Assembly (NCBI RefSeq): GCF_000209165.1
Contig: NC_009045.1
Span: forward strand, 310,001-374,000
Reading direction: 5' to 3'
Origin: Scheffersomyces stipitis CBS 6054
Lineage: Eukaryota > Ascomycota > Pichiomycetes > Serinales > Debaryomycetaceae
DNA length: 64,000 bases
Positions 8,271 through 16,811 of the stretch are shown piece after piece. The notes below the pieces were generated by a model. It had not been told where the DNA came from and made no database searches. It saw only the letters and a list, made by a program, of their open reading frames with translations. Positions within the stretch are counted from its first letter, which is position 1. Each line of letters opens with the position of its first letter. A program made the translations under genes and the position numbers.

Positions 8271-9653
8271 TTATTGTTTCTTTTTCTCAGACAATGTAGA
8301 ACTTCTGAAGGAAGCTTTCAATAACGAGAAAAGAATTATAGCTGAGCCTATGACTACAGCTATTGTAGTAATAGTGTTGACGCTGTCGAAGTCCGACGTG
8401 CCGTGAGGAACATTGACTACTACCAGAGAGCCGCTGTTATGTGTGAAGTGATAGAAAACAGTATCATTTGTGAAGTACAGTTCGTAGTTTCCACCTATAG
8501 TTTGTTTGGTGTCAAATGGCGATTTGTCAAGCAAATAGTCGTCACGAACACTACATCCATAGAAGATCAATGGTAGCGAATTGTAAATTTCTGTAGAATC
8601 TGTTTCGTTGCTGGGCTTTTGGTAACGAGAATGTAATGGAAAATCAATGCTGGGTGCAGAGAAGTTGGCGAACTCAAATAATACTTCGTTGCCCCACTCG
8701 CCTACCTTGTACTCTGGGAGTTCGAGATCACGAGAGCCTTGGTTGACTACAAGTTTTGCTCCATTCGGAATCGACTGGAACTCGTCGAAAATCAACGACT
8801 TGTTGAGACTTACGTAGTAGTACAAATTACATTCCTGGACATCCAGGTCTTCCGGAGGTGTTACTTCTTGTGCAAAAGAAGTGTGCAAAAGCGGATGTAA
8901 ACCATTTTCCTCGATGTGAGAGTCTATACCTGTGTCGATGTATCTGTGTCTGGGCTTTGTATGGAACAAAGTCTTGAATACATTCTCTTCTTCCTGATCA
9001 TCTCCAAAAACGACTCTGAGTCCTGACAAAACTACATCGTCTTTAGAGCTGATTTGTTCATCTACCAAGAATAAACCAATCTCTTTGTACAATCCATTCT
9101 GTTTTCGGATCGACAAGGGCGAATCTACGGAGTACAATTGTTTAAATACGACTCCAGACCCGGAATTATATGACAAGTCAAAGTTGATCGAATCCTTCAA
9201 TTCACTTGATTTTTCGAGATTAAGAATTGAAACATCTAATCGAGGCCTTTCAGCACTGTGGAAATGCAAAGCATTTACTGATTTGGTCCAATTTTCTTTG
9301 TTGACTTCTATGTCTAACAATTTGTTCAAGAGGCTCCTGACCTGGCCAAAGAACTCTTGCTTATCTTCATCGGTTTTCACGTGCTGAGGAGTCACATATA
9401 CATTGACGCCTTCGGATAAGCGGTAGTTGAAGACGCGGTCTTCTGGAAACAGGTTGTCGCTGCTTTGGATACGCAATTGCTTAACAAGATCGAATTTCAG
9501 AAATGCCAGAGACTGCGAAACAGTGTATTTGTTCTCTACTAAGAAGAAGCTATTTTCAGCAGGTTGCACAGCAAACTCGGCCTGGTCTGCTTTCTGAACC
9601 ACATTGTCGTGAGTGGATAAAGGGTTGAAAATGGTAGTTCTCTGTCTGAACAT
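8271..9653 (-). CDS. PBN1: Pbn1, essential subunit of GPI mannosyltransferase I (PIG-X family)
   Basis: This 460-residue protein of the ER membrane works with Gpi14 to add the first mannose to GPI precursors; in S. cerevisiae it is also needed for vacuolar protease B maturation. The C-terminal half carries the PIG-X/Pbn1 pattern: LHPLLHTSF, then CNLYYYVSLNKSLIFDEFQ, then the LPLIFYGCSV segment. One membrane helix near the C-terminus (about residues 426-450, ending LFSLLKASF) leaves a short Lys-rich tail. The bulk of the protein would be lumenal, and there is no obvious N-terminal signal peptide, as in yeast Pbn1 (about 416 residues). The ATG at 9653 is followed by MFRQRTTIFNP, matching the start region of the family. 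Confidence 0.85.
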   Translation of the reverse strand: MFRQRTTIFNPLSTHDNVVQKADQAEFAVQPAENSFFLVENKYTVSQSLAFLKFDLVKQLRIQSSDNLFPEDRVFNYRLSEGVNVYVTPQHVKTDEDKQEFFGQVRSLLNKLLDIEVNKENWTKSVNALHFHSAERPRLDVSILNLEKSSELKDSINFDLSYNSGSGVVFKQLYSVDSPLSIRKQNGLYKEIGLFLVDEQISSKDDVVLSGLRVVFGDDQEEENVFKTLFHTKPRHRYIDTGIDSHIEENGLHPLLHTSFAQEVTPPEDLDVQECNLYYYVSLNKSLIFDEFQSIPNGAKLVVNQGSRDLELPEYKVGEWGNEVLFEFANFSAPSIDFPLHSRYQKPSNETDSTEIYNSLPLIFYGCSVRDDYLLDKSPFDTKQTIGGNYELYFTNDTVFYHFTHNSGSLVVVNVPHGTSDFDSVNTITTIAVVIGSAIILFSLLKASFRSSTLSEKKKQ

Positions 9654-10034
9654 TCTGAGATTGTTGGAGAATGTAAAGCAATGAAAGTCTGATCTGAAAA
9701 GTACACAAATAGTTTAACTGGGGACTCATAGAGCTTAACTATGTCGAACCAAAATGCAAATCTGTGGATATCGTGGATCCATATGCAGGTAATTTTCACT
9801 CCCACTATACTCTCTCTTTATTCAACCTTCTATTCCTATATCTTCCTCGAATCTCTAATTTCCACTTCTACATTCTTACAAACATACATTTCTTATATTC
9901 TCAACTTTTATATATTGTAATATCCTTCGAGTCTACATCTGGCCTAGAACATCTCTCCTAGACCGTACTCTTTATCTATTTGTAGATGCAACTCCATCAG
10001 AAGTAGTCTGACTCACGTCTCTATAATACATGTT
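9654..10034. other. Spacer between PBN1 and SCJ1
   Basis: About 380 bp, pyrimidine-rich on the plus strand around 9800-9900. It should contain the PBN1 promoter and the SCJ1 terminator. I see no gene in it. Confidence 0.5.
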
Positions 10035-11159
10035 CTATAATTCATCTTTCTCGTGCAGCAACTTCTGTGCCTTACCCCCAGCTACAAGGATCTTGTACTG
10101 GATGAATAAATCTCCGTAATCATCATTATGGTCCTGGTGCTCATCCAACAATGGCATCCCCTTGCCCTTGATGATCTCTACTTCTCCGTCTGTAACCCTG
10201 ACACCTTTTTCTCTCTTCAACGTAAGAACGTTATCTTCGGCATCCAAAAATGCAATCTTTCTCTCCCAGCCTCCTTCGATGGATTCGTTCAAAGTCAAGA
10301 CTTCTGTTCTGTACAAATTACTATGGATCCGTCTGTAGCCCCAGCTCTTGACGAACTCCTCGCGGACATTAATAATCAAGTCGCCGGGAACCCAGTCTGG
10401 ATTCCTGTCACCTTCGCCATGCAAAACAATGTTGGAATCGCGCGGCTGGCCCGGTTTGATGTATACTTCATAATGTCTGGGTCCAGCATGGACACCCTTT
10501 CCTGAGCAGGAGCCACATTTATGGGCTATAGTCTTACCCTTACCTCCGCACTGGTCACATTGCATTCTGACCTGTTGAACCATACCGGGAGCAAGCTGAT
10601 GACGAACTGTCACTACTCCGGCACCCTTGCACTTGTCACATGTATGGGTTTGTCTATCCTTTGATCCAGTACCCTCACATTTCTCACAGATGTTCATCAT
10701 CTCAACATCAAACTCCAACAACTTTCCATTATAGAAATCGCCAAGTGCTACATGCAAGTTTACTTGTGTGCTGTCACCCTTACGTACTCTCTGGCCGCCT
10801 TGACCACCACCACCGTGACCTCCAAAGAATTGTCCAAACATATCTCCAAAATCAAACTGGAACTCCTGGTTAGACGGTCCTCCGTTGGCGTCACCAAATT
10901 TGTCGTAGTTTGATCTCTTTTCGGAATTGCTCAAAACGTCGTAAGCTTCACCCACTTCCAAAAACTTCTCGTGTGCTTCTTCACTGCCAGGATTCTTATC
11001 TGGATGGTATTTCAAACTCAACTGTCTATAGGCCAGCTTGATCTCTTTTTCGCCAGCATCCTTGTTCACTCCAAGAATCTGATAATAGTCCTTTTGCGCA
11101 GCCGCAATAAGAAGTGCGAAGTTTACGAAAAGCACTGCTAGTATCGTGACAACTCTCAT
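10035..11159 (-). CDS. SCJ1: Scj1, ER-lumenal DnaJ/Hsp40 co-chaperone
   Basis: This 374-residue protein matches S. cerevisiae Scj1 (377) in length and plan. Residues 1-22 are a cleavable signal peptide (hydrophobic, ending IAAAQ). The J domain follows (about 23-90) with the HPD motif at His52-Pro53-Asp54, which stimulates Kar2/BiP ATPase. A Gly/Phe-rich linker (about 98-127) leads to four CxxCxGxG zinc modules: [24 protein letters not shown] and CGSCSGKG. The C-terminal substrate-binding domains end in KDEL, an ER-retrieval signal. Codon 42 (11034-11036) is CTG in the helix EIK-x-AYRQLS. As I recall it, S. cerevisiae Scj1 has Ser there, and a surface Leu is unusual, which supports CUG-Ser decoding. 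A minus-strand GACGTG at 11227-11232 might be an unfolded-protein element, but that is weak. Confidence 0.95.
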   Translation of the reverse strand: MRVVTILAVLFVNFALLIAAAQKDYYQILGVNKDAGEKEIKLAYRQLSLKYHPDKNPGSEEAHEKFLEVGEAYDVLSNSEKRSNYDKFGDANGGPSNQEFQFDFGDMFGQFFGGHGGGGQGGQRVRKGDSTQVNLHVALGDFYNGKLLEFDVEMMNICEKCEGTGSKDRQTHTCDKCKGAGVVTVRHQLAPGMVQQVRMQCDQCGGKGKTIAHKCGSCSGKGVHAGPRHYEVYIKPGQPRDSNIVLHGEGDRNPDWVPGDLIINVREEFVKSWGYRRIHSNLYRTEVLTLNESIEGGWERKIAFLDAEDNVLTLKREKGVRVTDGEVEIIKGKGMPLLDEHQDHNDDYGDLFIQYKILVAGGKAQKLLHEKDEL

Positions 11160-11869
11160 TGCGCTCTACAAGTGTTCTCTTTTGCTGGAGTAAATAAAAG
11201 GTGTAGGAGTTGCAATATTTTTCATACACGTCAACATTTAAATCGTTCTGACATTATGGAAAACCGGTATATGCAGTCCTGTTAGATCTAAATGTATAGC
11301 GATTTTCGAAGAATTCTATCTTTAATGAGGCAGAGAAGTTGACTATAAATTGTATAGGATTCATTTGGTCTTCGGAAAGGATAAGGGAGATCTCAAATTC
11401 TCTTTATTCCGTTTCTATCAAAGCCAGTCCAACTATCCCCCATAAAATTTCTGGAGATATACAAAACTTTGTATCTGATTGTTGGTTTACGGCTGTGTCA
11501 TGTGACCCAACTAACTAAAGATAGACGGTTCGGTTATCTTGGAGATTTTATGGTAGCGCTGAATATGTATTTTTGGAATGGCTTATTCTTACGACGGTGT
11601 TGTATTACTGGTTTCACTTAGTTGGGTGGTCTTCGTTGTCCTACCAGCTTTTGATCGTATAACTCTACTCAGCAAACAAAATGCATATGCTACGAAATTC
11701 CGTGCAACTTTCAAAAATCTTATTGCAATTATCATAAGACCTTTTTTCGCATTCTCCAGCTTATCCCACAGTTTAGCCGAAAGTTGGGGAAACTTCTTCC
11801 GTCAGAATCTTTTTTATATAATTCATTTTTCATTCCAGTTATTCTTTTCTTGCTTTTCTTCCACTCTCG
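11160..11869. promoter_or_regulatory. Divergent promoter region between SCJ1 and the serine protease gene
   Basis: About 710 bp between two divergent genes. It holds TTTTTATATA at 11811-11820, about 50 bp before the protease ATG, and TGGTAGCGC at 11551-11559, a motif recurring in other promoters of this window. An open frame at 11578-11961 overlaps the protease start in another frame and is probably not coding. Confidence 0.5.
11811..11820 (+). promoter_or_regulatory. TATA box of the serine protease gene
   Basis: TTTTTATATA lies 50-59 bp before the ATG at 11870. An in-frame TAA at 11819-11821 blocks any longer N-terminus, so 11870 is the first possible start. Confidence 0.5.
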
Positions 11870-13492
11870 ATGCTGTGGTATGCTTGTTCTGTAGCAGTAC
11901 GCTTTGTAGGAAAAGAAGATACCCATGCTACTTCCGGAATCCATTTGGTGCAGAGGTCTGAGGCTGGTTCTGTGATTTCTGACTTTGTGCTCACGGTAGG
12001 CTACTTTGCACAGCTTGACAGCTTGCGGGTTCTTGTTAACTCTTCAAACAACGCTAAGAGCTCATTGAAGGAAATCTTTTGGTATCCTGGAAAACTTGTT
12101 GCTCAGTATGGCATCGCACTGAATATGGAGGTGTTGGACGAGTTGCGCTTTTTCAAGTCCTCCAGCTTTCACTTGATTCCCAACGATATTCTCAACAGAC
12201 AGACCTTGGGCAACTTGTCTTTGTTGCACATCGAGCTTGGATCAGCTGCTCGGAACGAATACTTTGCCAATAGTACGTATGAGCCAATCAGCTTCGACTG
12301 GAAGGTTCTGACAACTGTCGGGCTGAGCATTGTTATAGTGCTGTCCCCGTTCAACTTCACTAATTCGCTACTATTTTCGAATTTTCTCTCCAGTGGAACA
12401 GTCATATATTCATTTCCTGGCGGTGTAGGCTACTTGACGGATATAAAGTACTTGGAGAACATGTGCGGAGCTGTGGTGAACCGAGCTGACAAGCCTTCAG
12501 TATCACTCGGTTTGGTATTAGGTAGCTTGAGAAAGCAGAATGGCGATGGTGATCTCATGATGATCTTGTCGTGGAAGATAATACGAGACTTGATGGTGAA
12601 ACACCAGCCTGCTGGGCGTGAAGCTCCACAGCTTCACAATAATAAATTGGCTAGCAAAATCCCCTCTGTGGTCCGAGAGCCTAGGGAAGTCGAGTGGATC
12701 AAGAACTTTACCGTCTCGCATAGTACTTCTGTCTTTCCCATTCGTATTACTACTGCTAGTGACAATTCGTGGGGTACTTGTATCTACTATAACGAGACAA
12801 CACTAGTAACTAACTTCCACGTTCTCAAGCCGTTTGTAGAATCGGACTCGGCAGATGCCAGGTGCGATATCTTTCTCTCGAATGCGGTGATTCTCACACT
12901 AACACAAGACGATTTGATATTCACGCCGTTCAAGGCAATCGATCTCTCGTTCATCAAGCTATCTCCGAAGAACTTGTCCCTCTTGACCAATAGTAACAAA
13001 GATTACGAGCCAGTTAAGCCAACTTACGATTATAAAGTCGGTCAAAAAGTCACTTCCAAGAGCTTTGGCTTATTCCTCAATACCACCAACGTCAAAGCTT
13101 TGGAATCAAAAGGAATAGTAAATAGCATATTTCAATTGGCTCTTCATGATGACGGGAAAGCCACCATTAATTCCGTCATCATCACATCCTCGTCTTGCTG
13201 GAATGGCTCCTCGGGTGGTGCTATTCATTTGAACAGCGATAACAGCTTTATTGGTATCATCTGCTCGAACGCACAGGTCAAGCTCCCGCTTTTAGATGTG
13301 GAGCTGGAAGAAGACAAGATCGAAAAGCTTCTGCGATTCTCTTTTGTCTTACCGGTACAACTTATAGACTACAGTTACAATTACGTAATGAACAAAAGTG
13401 CTGGTCCAGTTCATCTAAGTGGACAGATTCGCGATTCATGGCAACTCAAGACTTTTCATGAAGACATAGTTCTTGAACCAACGAAGTTATGA
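11870..13492 (+). CDS. Trypsin-like serine protease, Tysnd1/Deg15-like (putative peroxisomal)
   Basis: This 540-residue protein has a chymotrypsin-fold protease in its C-terminal half. The catalytic triad can be read as His317 in VTNFHVL, Asp358 in AIDLSFIKL and Ser448 in CWNGSSGGAIH (the GxSGG signature). The N-terminal half (ACSVAVRF, then ATSGIHL, then DFVLTVGYF) looks like a degenerate second protease-like domain, as in the peroxisomal processing proteases Tysnd1 (animals) and Deg15 (plants), which remove PTS2 presequences. The C-terminus is Pro-Thr-Lys-Leu; TKL is a non-canonical but plausible PTS1. There is no signal peptide. It is divergently transcribed from SCJ1. The protease call is secure; the peroxisomal assignment is inference, and a mitochondrial or nuclear HtrA-like role is the alternative. 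Confidence 0.72.
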   Translation: MLWYACSVAVRFVGKEDTHATSGIHLVQRSEAGSVISDFVLTVGYFAQLDSLRVLVNSSNNAKSSLKEIFWYPGKLVAQYGIALNMEVLDELRFFKSSSFHLIPNDILNRQTLGNLSLLHIELGSAARNEYFANSTYEPISFDWKVLTTVGLSIVIVLSPFNFTNSLLFSNFLSSGTVIYSFPGGVGYLTDIKYLENMCGAVVNRADKPSVSLGLVLGSLRKQNGDGDLMMILSWKIIRDLMVKHQPAGREAPQLHNNKLASKIPSVVREPREVEWIKNFTVSHSTSVFPIRITTASDNSWGTCIYYNETTLVTNFHVLKPFVESDSADARCDIFLSNAVILTLTQDDLIFTPFKAIDLSFIKLSPKNLSLLTNSNKDYEPVKPTYDYKVGQKVTSKSFGLFLNTTNVKALESKGIVNSIFQLALHDDGKATINSVIITSSSCWNGSSGGAIHLNSDNSFIGIICSNAQVKLPLLDVELEEDKIEKLLRFSFVLPVQLIDYSYNYVMNKSAGPVHLSGQIRDSWQLKTFHEDIVLEPTKL

Positions 13493-13661
13493 GTGAATAT
13501 ATAGATTATATTAGGTATCAAAAAATTAATCTTATCGATGTTAGCATTTATACGTATACATATTCGCAAATCAATAAATCTATCATTATAACATTAAGGT
13601 GTAAATTACTTTATATAATTACATAGGTCATATGGGTATGTTAATAATATACTTCTACTCT

Positions 13662-16600
13662 CTAGTCCTTGTGAACAATGTTGCTCACCAAAGTTTGCAT
13701 ACTCTTGCTATCGTTGGACTGAGTATTTGCCTGTTCGTCTTCTGAGATCTTGTTGGAAAAGCTTCCACTTTTCGGCAAGATAGGAGGCAACAAGAGCATA
13801 TCACTAGCATTTGGTTTGGGGTTGCTGGGAGAAGCATTGGTACCATTTCCATTCATACTCATGCCTGGGGTTGCCAAGATAGGAGGTAGTGGTGGGTACG
13901 TTGAATATGAAGAGTAATGGTTCATCTTGTTGTTTCCGTTAATAGCCACTTTGAATTTAGGATTATTATTAGAGGGAACAACACCATTCGTAGCTGAAGA
14001 ATTAGCAATGATAGGTGATTGTGATTGGTACTGGCCCTCACCACGGGTGTGTGAATTGCCCAATATCCCCAATGTTATGGAGTTGGATCTTCTATAATTG
14101 CTTGTGTTGTATTCTGGATAGTTGTATGTTACCATTGGGTTGGGTGCATTGGCTGTGGTTGGGGTAATACTCGCATTGGCAGCTGGTGGAGGGTAGAACA
14201 CTTCGTGGCTCAAAATGATCTTGTCTTCCTTGGTGGATTTAGCCAATTCAGACTGGTCCAAGTCGTTGATGAATTTGTCCAAGGTGACTCTCAAAAGAGC
14301 CAAGTTGGTGCTTGTTGTGTTGCTGGTGGGTGCGTATTTTCTGTTGCTGGTTTCTCTGATGAAATCTAACCATGACTCGAAGATGGTGTCAAACTTCATC
14401 TTGACAATCCAAAACCACTTATTATTGAACGCAAAGTTTTCGTGGTAACTGATTTCGCTGTTTACAATGGCTGCAGCAGCAGATAATGCCATGTTGGAGT
14501 TGGAATTAGAGTTTGACACCAATGATGCAGAAGACATACGTGGAGAGGTGTTTGTTGGTGAAGGCATGTCCAAGTTTAAGGTGTTGCTTAAGCAGCTCTT
14601 GTTGTCCATCAACAAAAAGATGAGATTTTGCAATATGTAGTTCTCATTGAACAAGTCGTTGTTGCTCCAGATCATTAACAAGATCTTGTTCATAATCAAG
14701 TACCATTCTACCAAAAACAAATTGAGGTTATTCAATTGTAAGAAGTTGAACTCCTTGATGTTGATCAAACCGAGGTTCAAGTAGTTCGTGAAAAACACAA
14801 TAGGGAAACTGATGATGCTCAAGTTGTTGTTGATATCGATGGAGTTCTGTTTGTAGTTGAAGAAGTTCTTGAGCCTGATTTCCAAGTTGGACGCGGCAGG
14901 ATTCACGAAGAAATCCTGTAACGTTTGGTTAATGGGATAGTTCAAGTTGATCTCCTGCAAGGTCAAGTTCAATAATTCCCAGTTGTAGTACAGTTGTGGG
15001 ATGAAGATGTAGTTGCTCAAAAGCTCGTGGAACTTCAAAGGGCTGCTAATAATCACGCTCTTTTTGAACAACTCAAAGAGTTTCATCAACGAGAAGTCCA
15101 CATTATGCAACTGTCTGCTTGTGTTGTGGATGTTGATTGACTTGTTGATGAGAATGATAGAGTTGTGTAAACAGTTCTTGTTGTTGAAGATCAAGAAGTT
15201 GTCGCCCTTGACAAACTTCTTCAACTCGTTGGATAACGTGCTAATGATGATCATCTTCAAGAAGTCCTCGTCGTAGTCTAACTCTACCAATGACTTGGAG
15301 AACTTTAGCATTAAAGTGCGCAATGTCTCTTTGCCCTTGACAGACTTGTTTAGGAAAAACGAGTAAAACTTCGGAGGTTGGCCCTGTAAGTATTGTGAGA
15401 GCAAGATGTAGATGTTCCAGAAGAGATTGATGTTCAAATCTATCAAGTTCTCGTTGGAGTTGTTCAAGTCCTTCAAGTTGGATATGATGATATAACTAAT
15501 GTCGTTCAAATAGTTAAGGATGATTTCATTATTGACAAAGGCACTGTCTTCTTCATCATCTGTGCTAGCACTGAATGCTTCGAGATTGTAGTTGAGGTAT
15601 ATATACGACAACAAATACAAGTTGTTCAAGATCTCGATCTGGTCGAGTAAATTGTTATTGTTGTTGTAGTTGGGGATGAGCTTCTTGATCAATAAGTACC
15701 ACGCCATCTTGAAGTACTTGAACGACTTGTTGTAATTGTTGTTTGTAATGTATCCCATGGAAATGACGGAGTAGATGATGCCAATCTTGAAGTTGTTGGG
15801 TTGGGAGCCAGGAATGGGCGAATGTATTCCCAGACTCAGCTGTCTCAATGTAGGGGAATTGGATTTGTTAGAGTTGTACGAGTTCAAGTAGTAGATCAAG
15901 TCCTTAAGCATCTTGTCAAAGATGGGGTAGTTTCCCAGTGCTTGTTGCAAGTTTATGTAGCCGATCAAAAAATGGTCGTTCAACGAGTTACTTTCGTTGG
16001 AAATGTCGTAGCTAATCAAAAGCGACTCCAACTTTTTGGCTATTGAAAGCAAATGAATCAAGTCGTGATTCAACCCATCTTTAGCTGAGTTACCATTGCC
16101 GTTACTAACTATGCCATTGGCTGTGGACAATGTGACAATATCGTCCACGTTCTTTTCGTGAGTCTTCTTTCTTCTCTTTGCGTTCGGTACAAGACCTGAA
16201 TTATGATGGTGACTGTTATGCAGAGTGGGCGAGAGATCATTTCTGTTGTCAATAGAAAGAGGCTCGATATCGTTGATGTTGTCTTCAGAAGAATTAGAAG
16301 CTGTAGAACCTAAACCATTGAAAATAGTCAATGCTATACTGGAAGAATTTAACATAGGCGTAGAATCCTGGTTATTGTGAAGGTAATTTGGATTCTGAAT
16401 TTGATTTTGATTTTGATTTTGATTCTGGATCATCTGACTCTGGTCATGTACCTGGTTCTGGCCCTGGTTATGCTGGAAAGTCTGGACCTGGTTGGGTCCC
16501 GAATGTGCTGATGCAGCCGCCTGTGCTACTTGGATTTGCGCTGGTGCTGGGGCCAATGGGGGAGCAGGGGCAGGACCAGAGCTAGCAGCTTCTGTTTTGG

Positions 16601-16811
16601 GCTGGGCACCATTTGCGGCACTTGCCATCTGGCTGTTATGAACAGTACGACAGTGTCGTTGAAGCAAGTCTCTTCTTACAAATGACGACGTACAATGCAT
16701 ACAATGGAATGGCTTCTCGTTTGTGTGAGAGCGCTCGTGCCTCTGCTTATGTTCAGACCGAGTAAACGCTCTGGCGCAAAAGGCACAAATGTATTTCTTC
16801 TGTGTGGTCAT
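13662..16811 (-). CDS. C2H2 zinc-finger transcription factor with fungal-specific regulatory domain
   Basis: This 1049-residue protein has two adjacent C2H2 fingers at its very N-terminus: C9-C12-H25-H29 and C37-C40-H53-H58, linked by TNEKPF. The finger wording (CARAFTRSEHKQRHERSHT and FVRRDLLQRH) is that of the Adr1/Rsf2/Tda9 group, which binds short G-rich sites through two fingers. A Gln/Asn/Pro/Ala-rich stretch (about 80-165) includes an NQ microsatellite, then KRRKK. From about 250 to 800 there is a long helical, Asn/Leu-rich region resembling the fungal transcription factor regulatory domain: a YSVISMGY segment, then FKYFKMAWYLLIKK. The C-terminal 250 residues are disordered. Rsf2/Tda9 relatives control respiratory, glycerol or adherence genes, but I cannot assign a specific orthologue. 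A promoter of more than 500 bp precedes it. Confidence 0.85.
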   Translation of the reverse strand: MTTQKKYICAFCARAFTRSEHKQRHERSHTNEKPFHCMHCTSSFVRRDLLQRHCRTVHNSQMASAANGAQPKTEAASSGPAPAPPLAPAPAQIQVAQAAASAHSGPNQVQTFQHNQGQNQVHDQSQMIQNQNQNQNQIQNPNYLHNNQDSTPMLNSSSIALTIFNGLGSTASNSSEDNINDIEPLSIDNRNDLSPTLHNSHHHNSGLVPNAKRRKKTHEKNVDDIVTLSTANGIVSNGNGNSAKDGLNHDLIHLLSIAKKLESLLISYDISNESNSLNDHFLIGYINLQQALGNYPIFDKMLKDLIYYLNSYNSNKSNSPTLRQLSLGIHSPIPGSQPNNFKIGIIYSVISMGYITNNNYNKSFKYFKMAWYLLIKKLIPNYNNNNNLLDQIEILNNLYLLSYIYLNYNLEAFSASTDDEEDSAFVNNEIILNYLNDISYIIISNLKDLNNSNENLIDLNINLFWNIYILLSQYLQGQPPKFYSFFLNKSVKGKETLRTLMLKFSKSLVELDYDEDFLKMIIISTLSNELKKFVKGDNFLIFNNKNCLHNSIILINKSINIHNTSRQLHNVDFSLMKLFELFKKSVIISSPLKFHELLSNYIFIPQLYYNWELLNLTLQEINLNYPINQTLQDFFVNPAASNLEIRLKNFFNYKQNSIDINNNLSIISFPIVFFTNYLNLGLINIKEFNFLQLNNLNLFLVEWYLIMNKILLMIWSNNDLFNENYILQNLIFLLMDNKSCLSNTLNLDMPSPTNTSPRMSSASLVSNSNSNSNMALSAAAAIVNSEISYHENFAFNNKWFWIVKMKFDTIFESWLDFIRETSNRKYAPTSNTTSTNLALLRVTLDKFINDLDQSELAKSTKEDKIILSHEVFYPPPAANASITPTTANAPNPMVTYNYPEYNTSNYRRSNSITLGILGNSHTRGEGQYQSQSPIIANSSATNGVVPSNNNPKFKVAINGNNKMNHYSSYSTYPPLPPILATPGMSMNGNGTNASPSNPKPNASDMLLLPPILPKSGSFSNKISEDEQANTQSNDSKSMQTLVSNIVHKD
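16391..16428 (-). repeat. Coding Asn-Gln microsatellite
   Basis: A 6-bp repeat (TTTTGA on the plus strand) inside the zinc-finger gene encodes alternating Asn and Gln. It is likely to vary in length between strains. Confidence 0.7.

Noticed and set aside
11578..11961. 127-codon plus-strand frame with hydrophobic segments
   Set aside because: It overlaps the serine protease start in another frame, contains that gene's TATA box, and its end is arbitrary. No family motif is visible.
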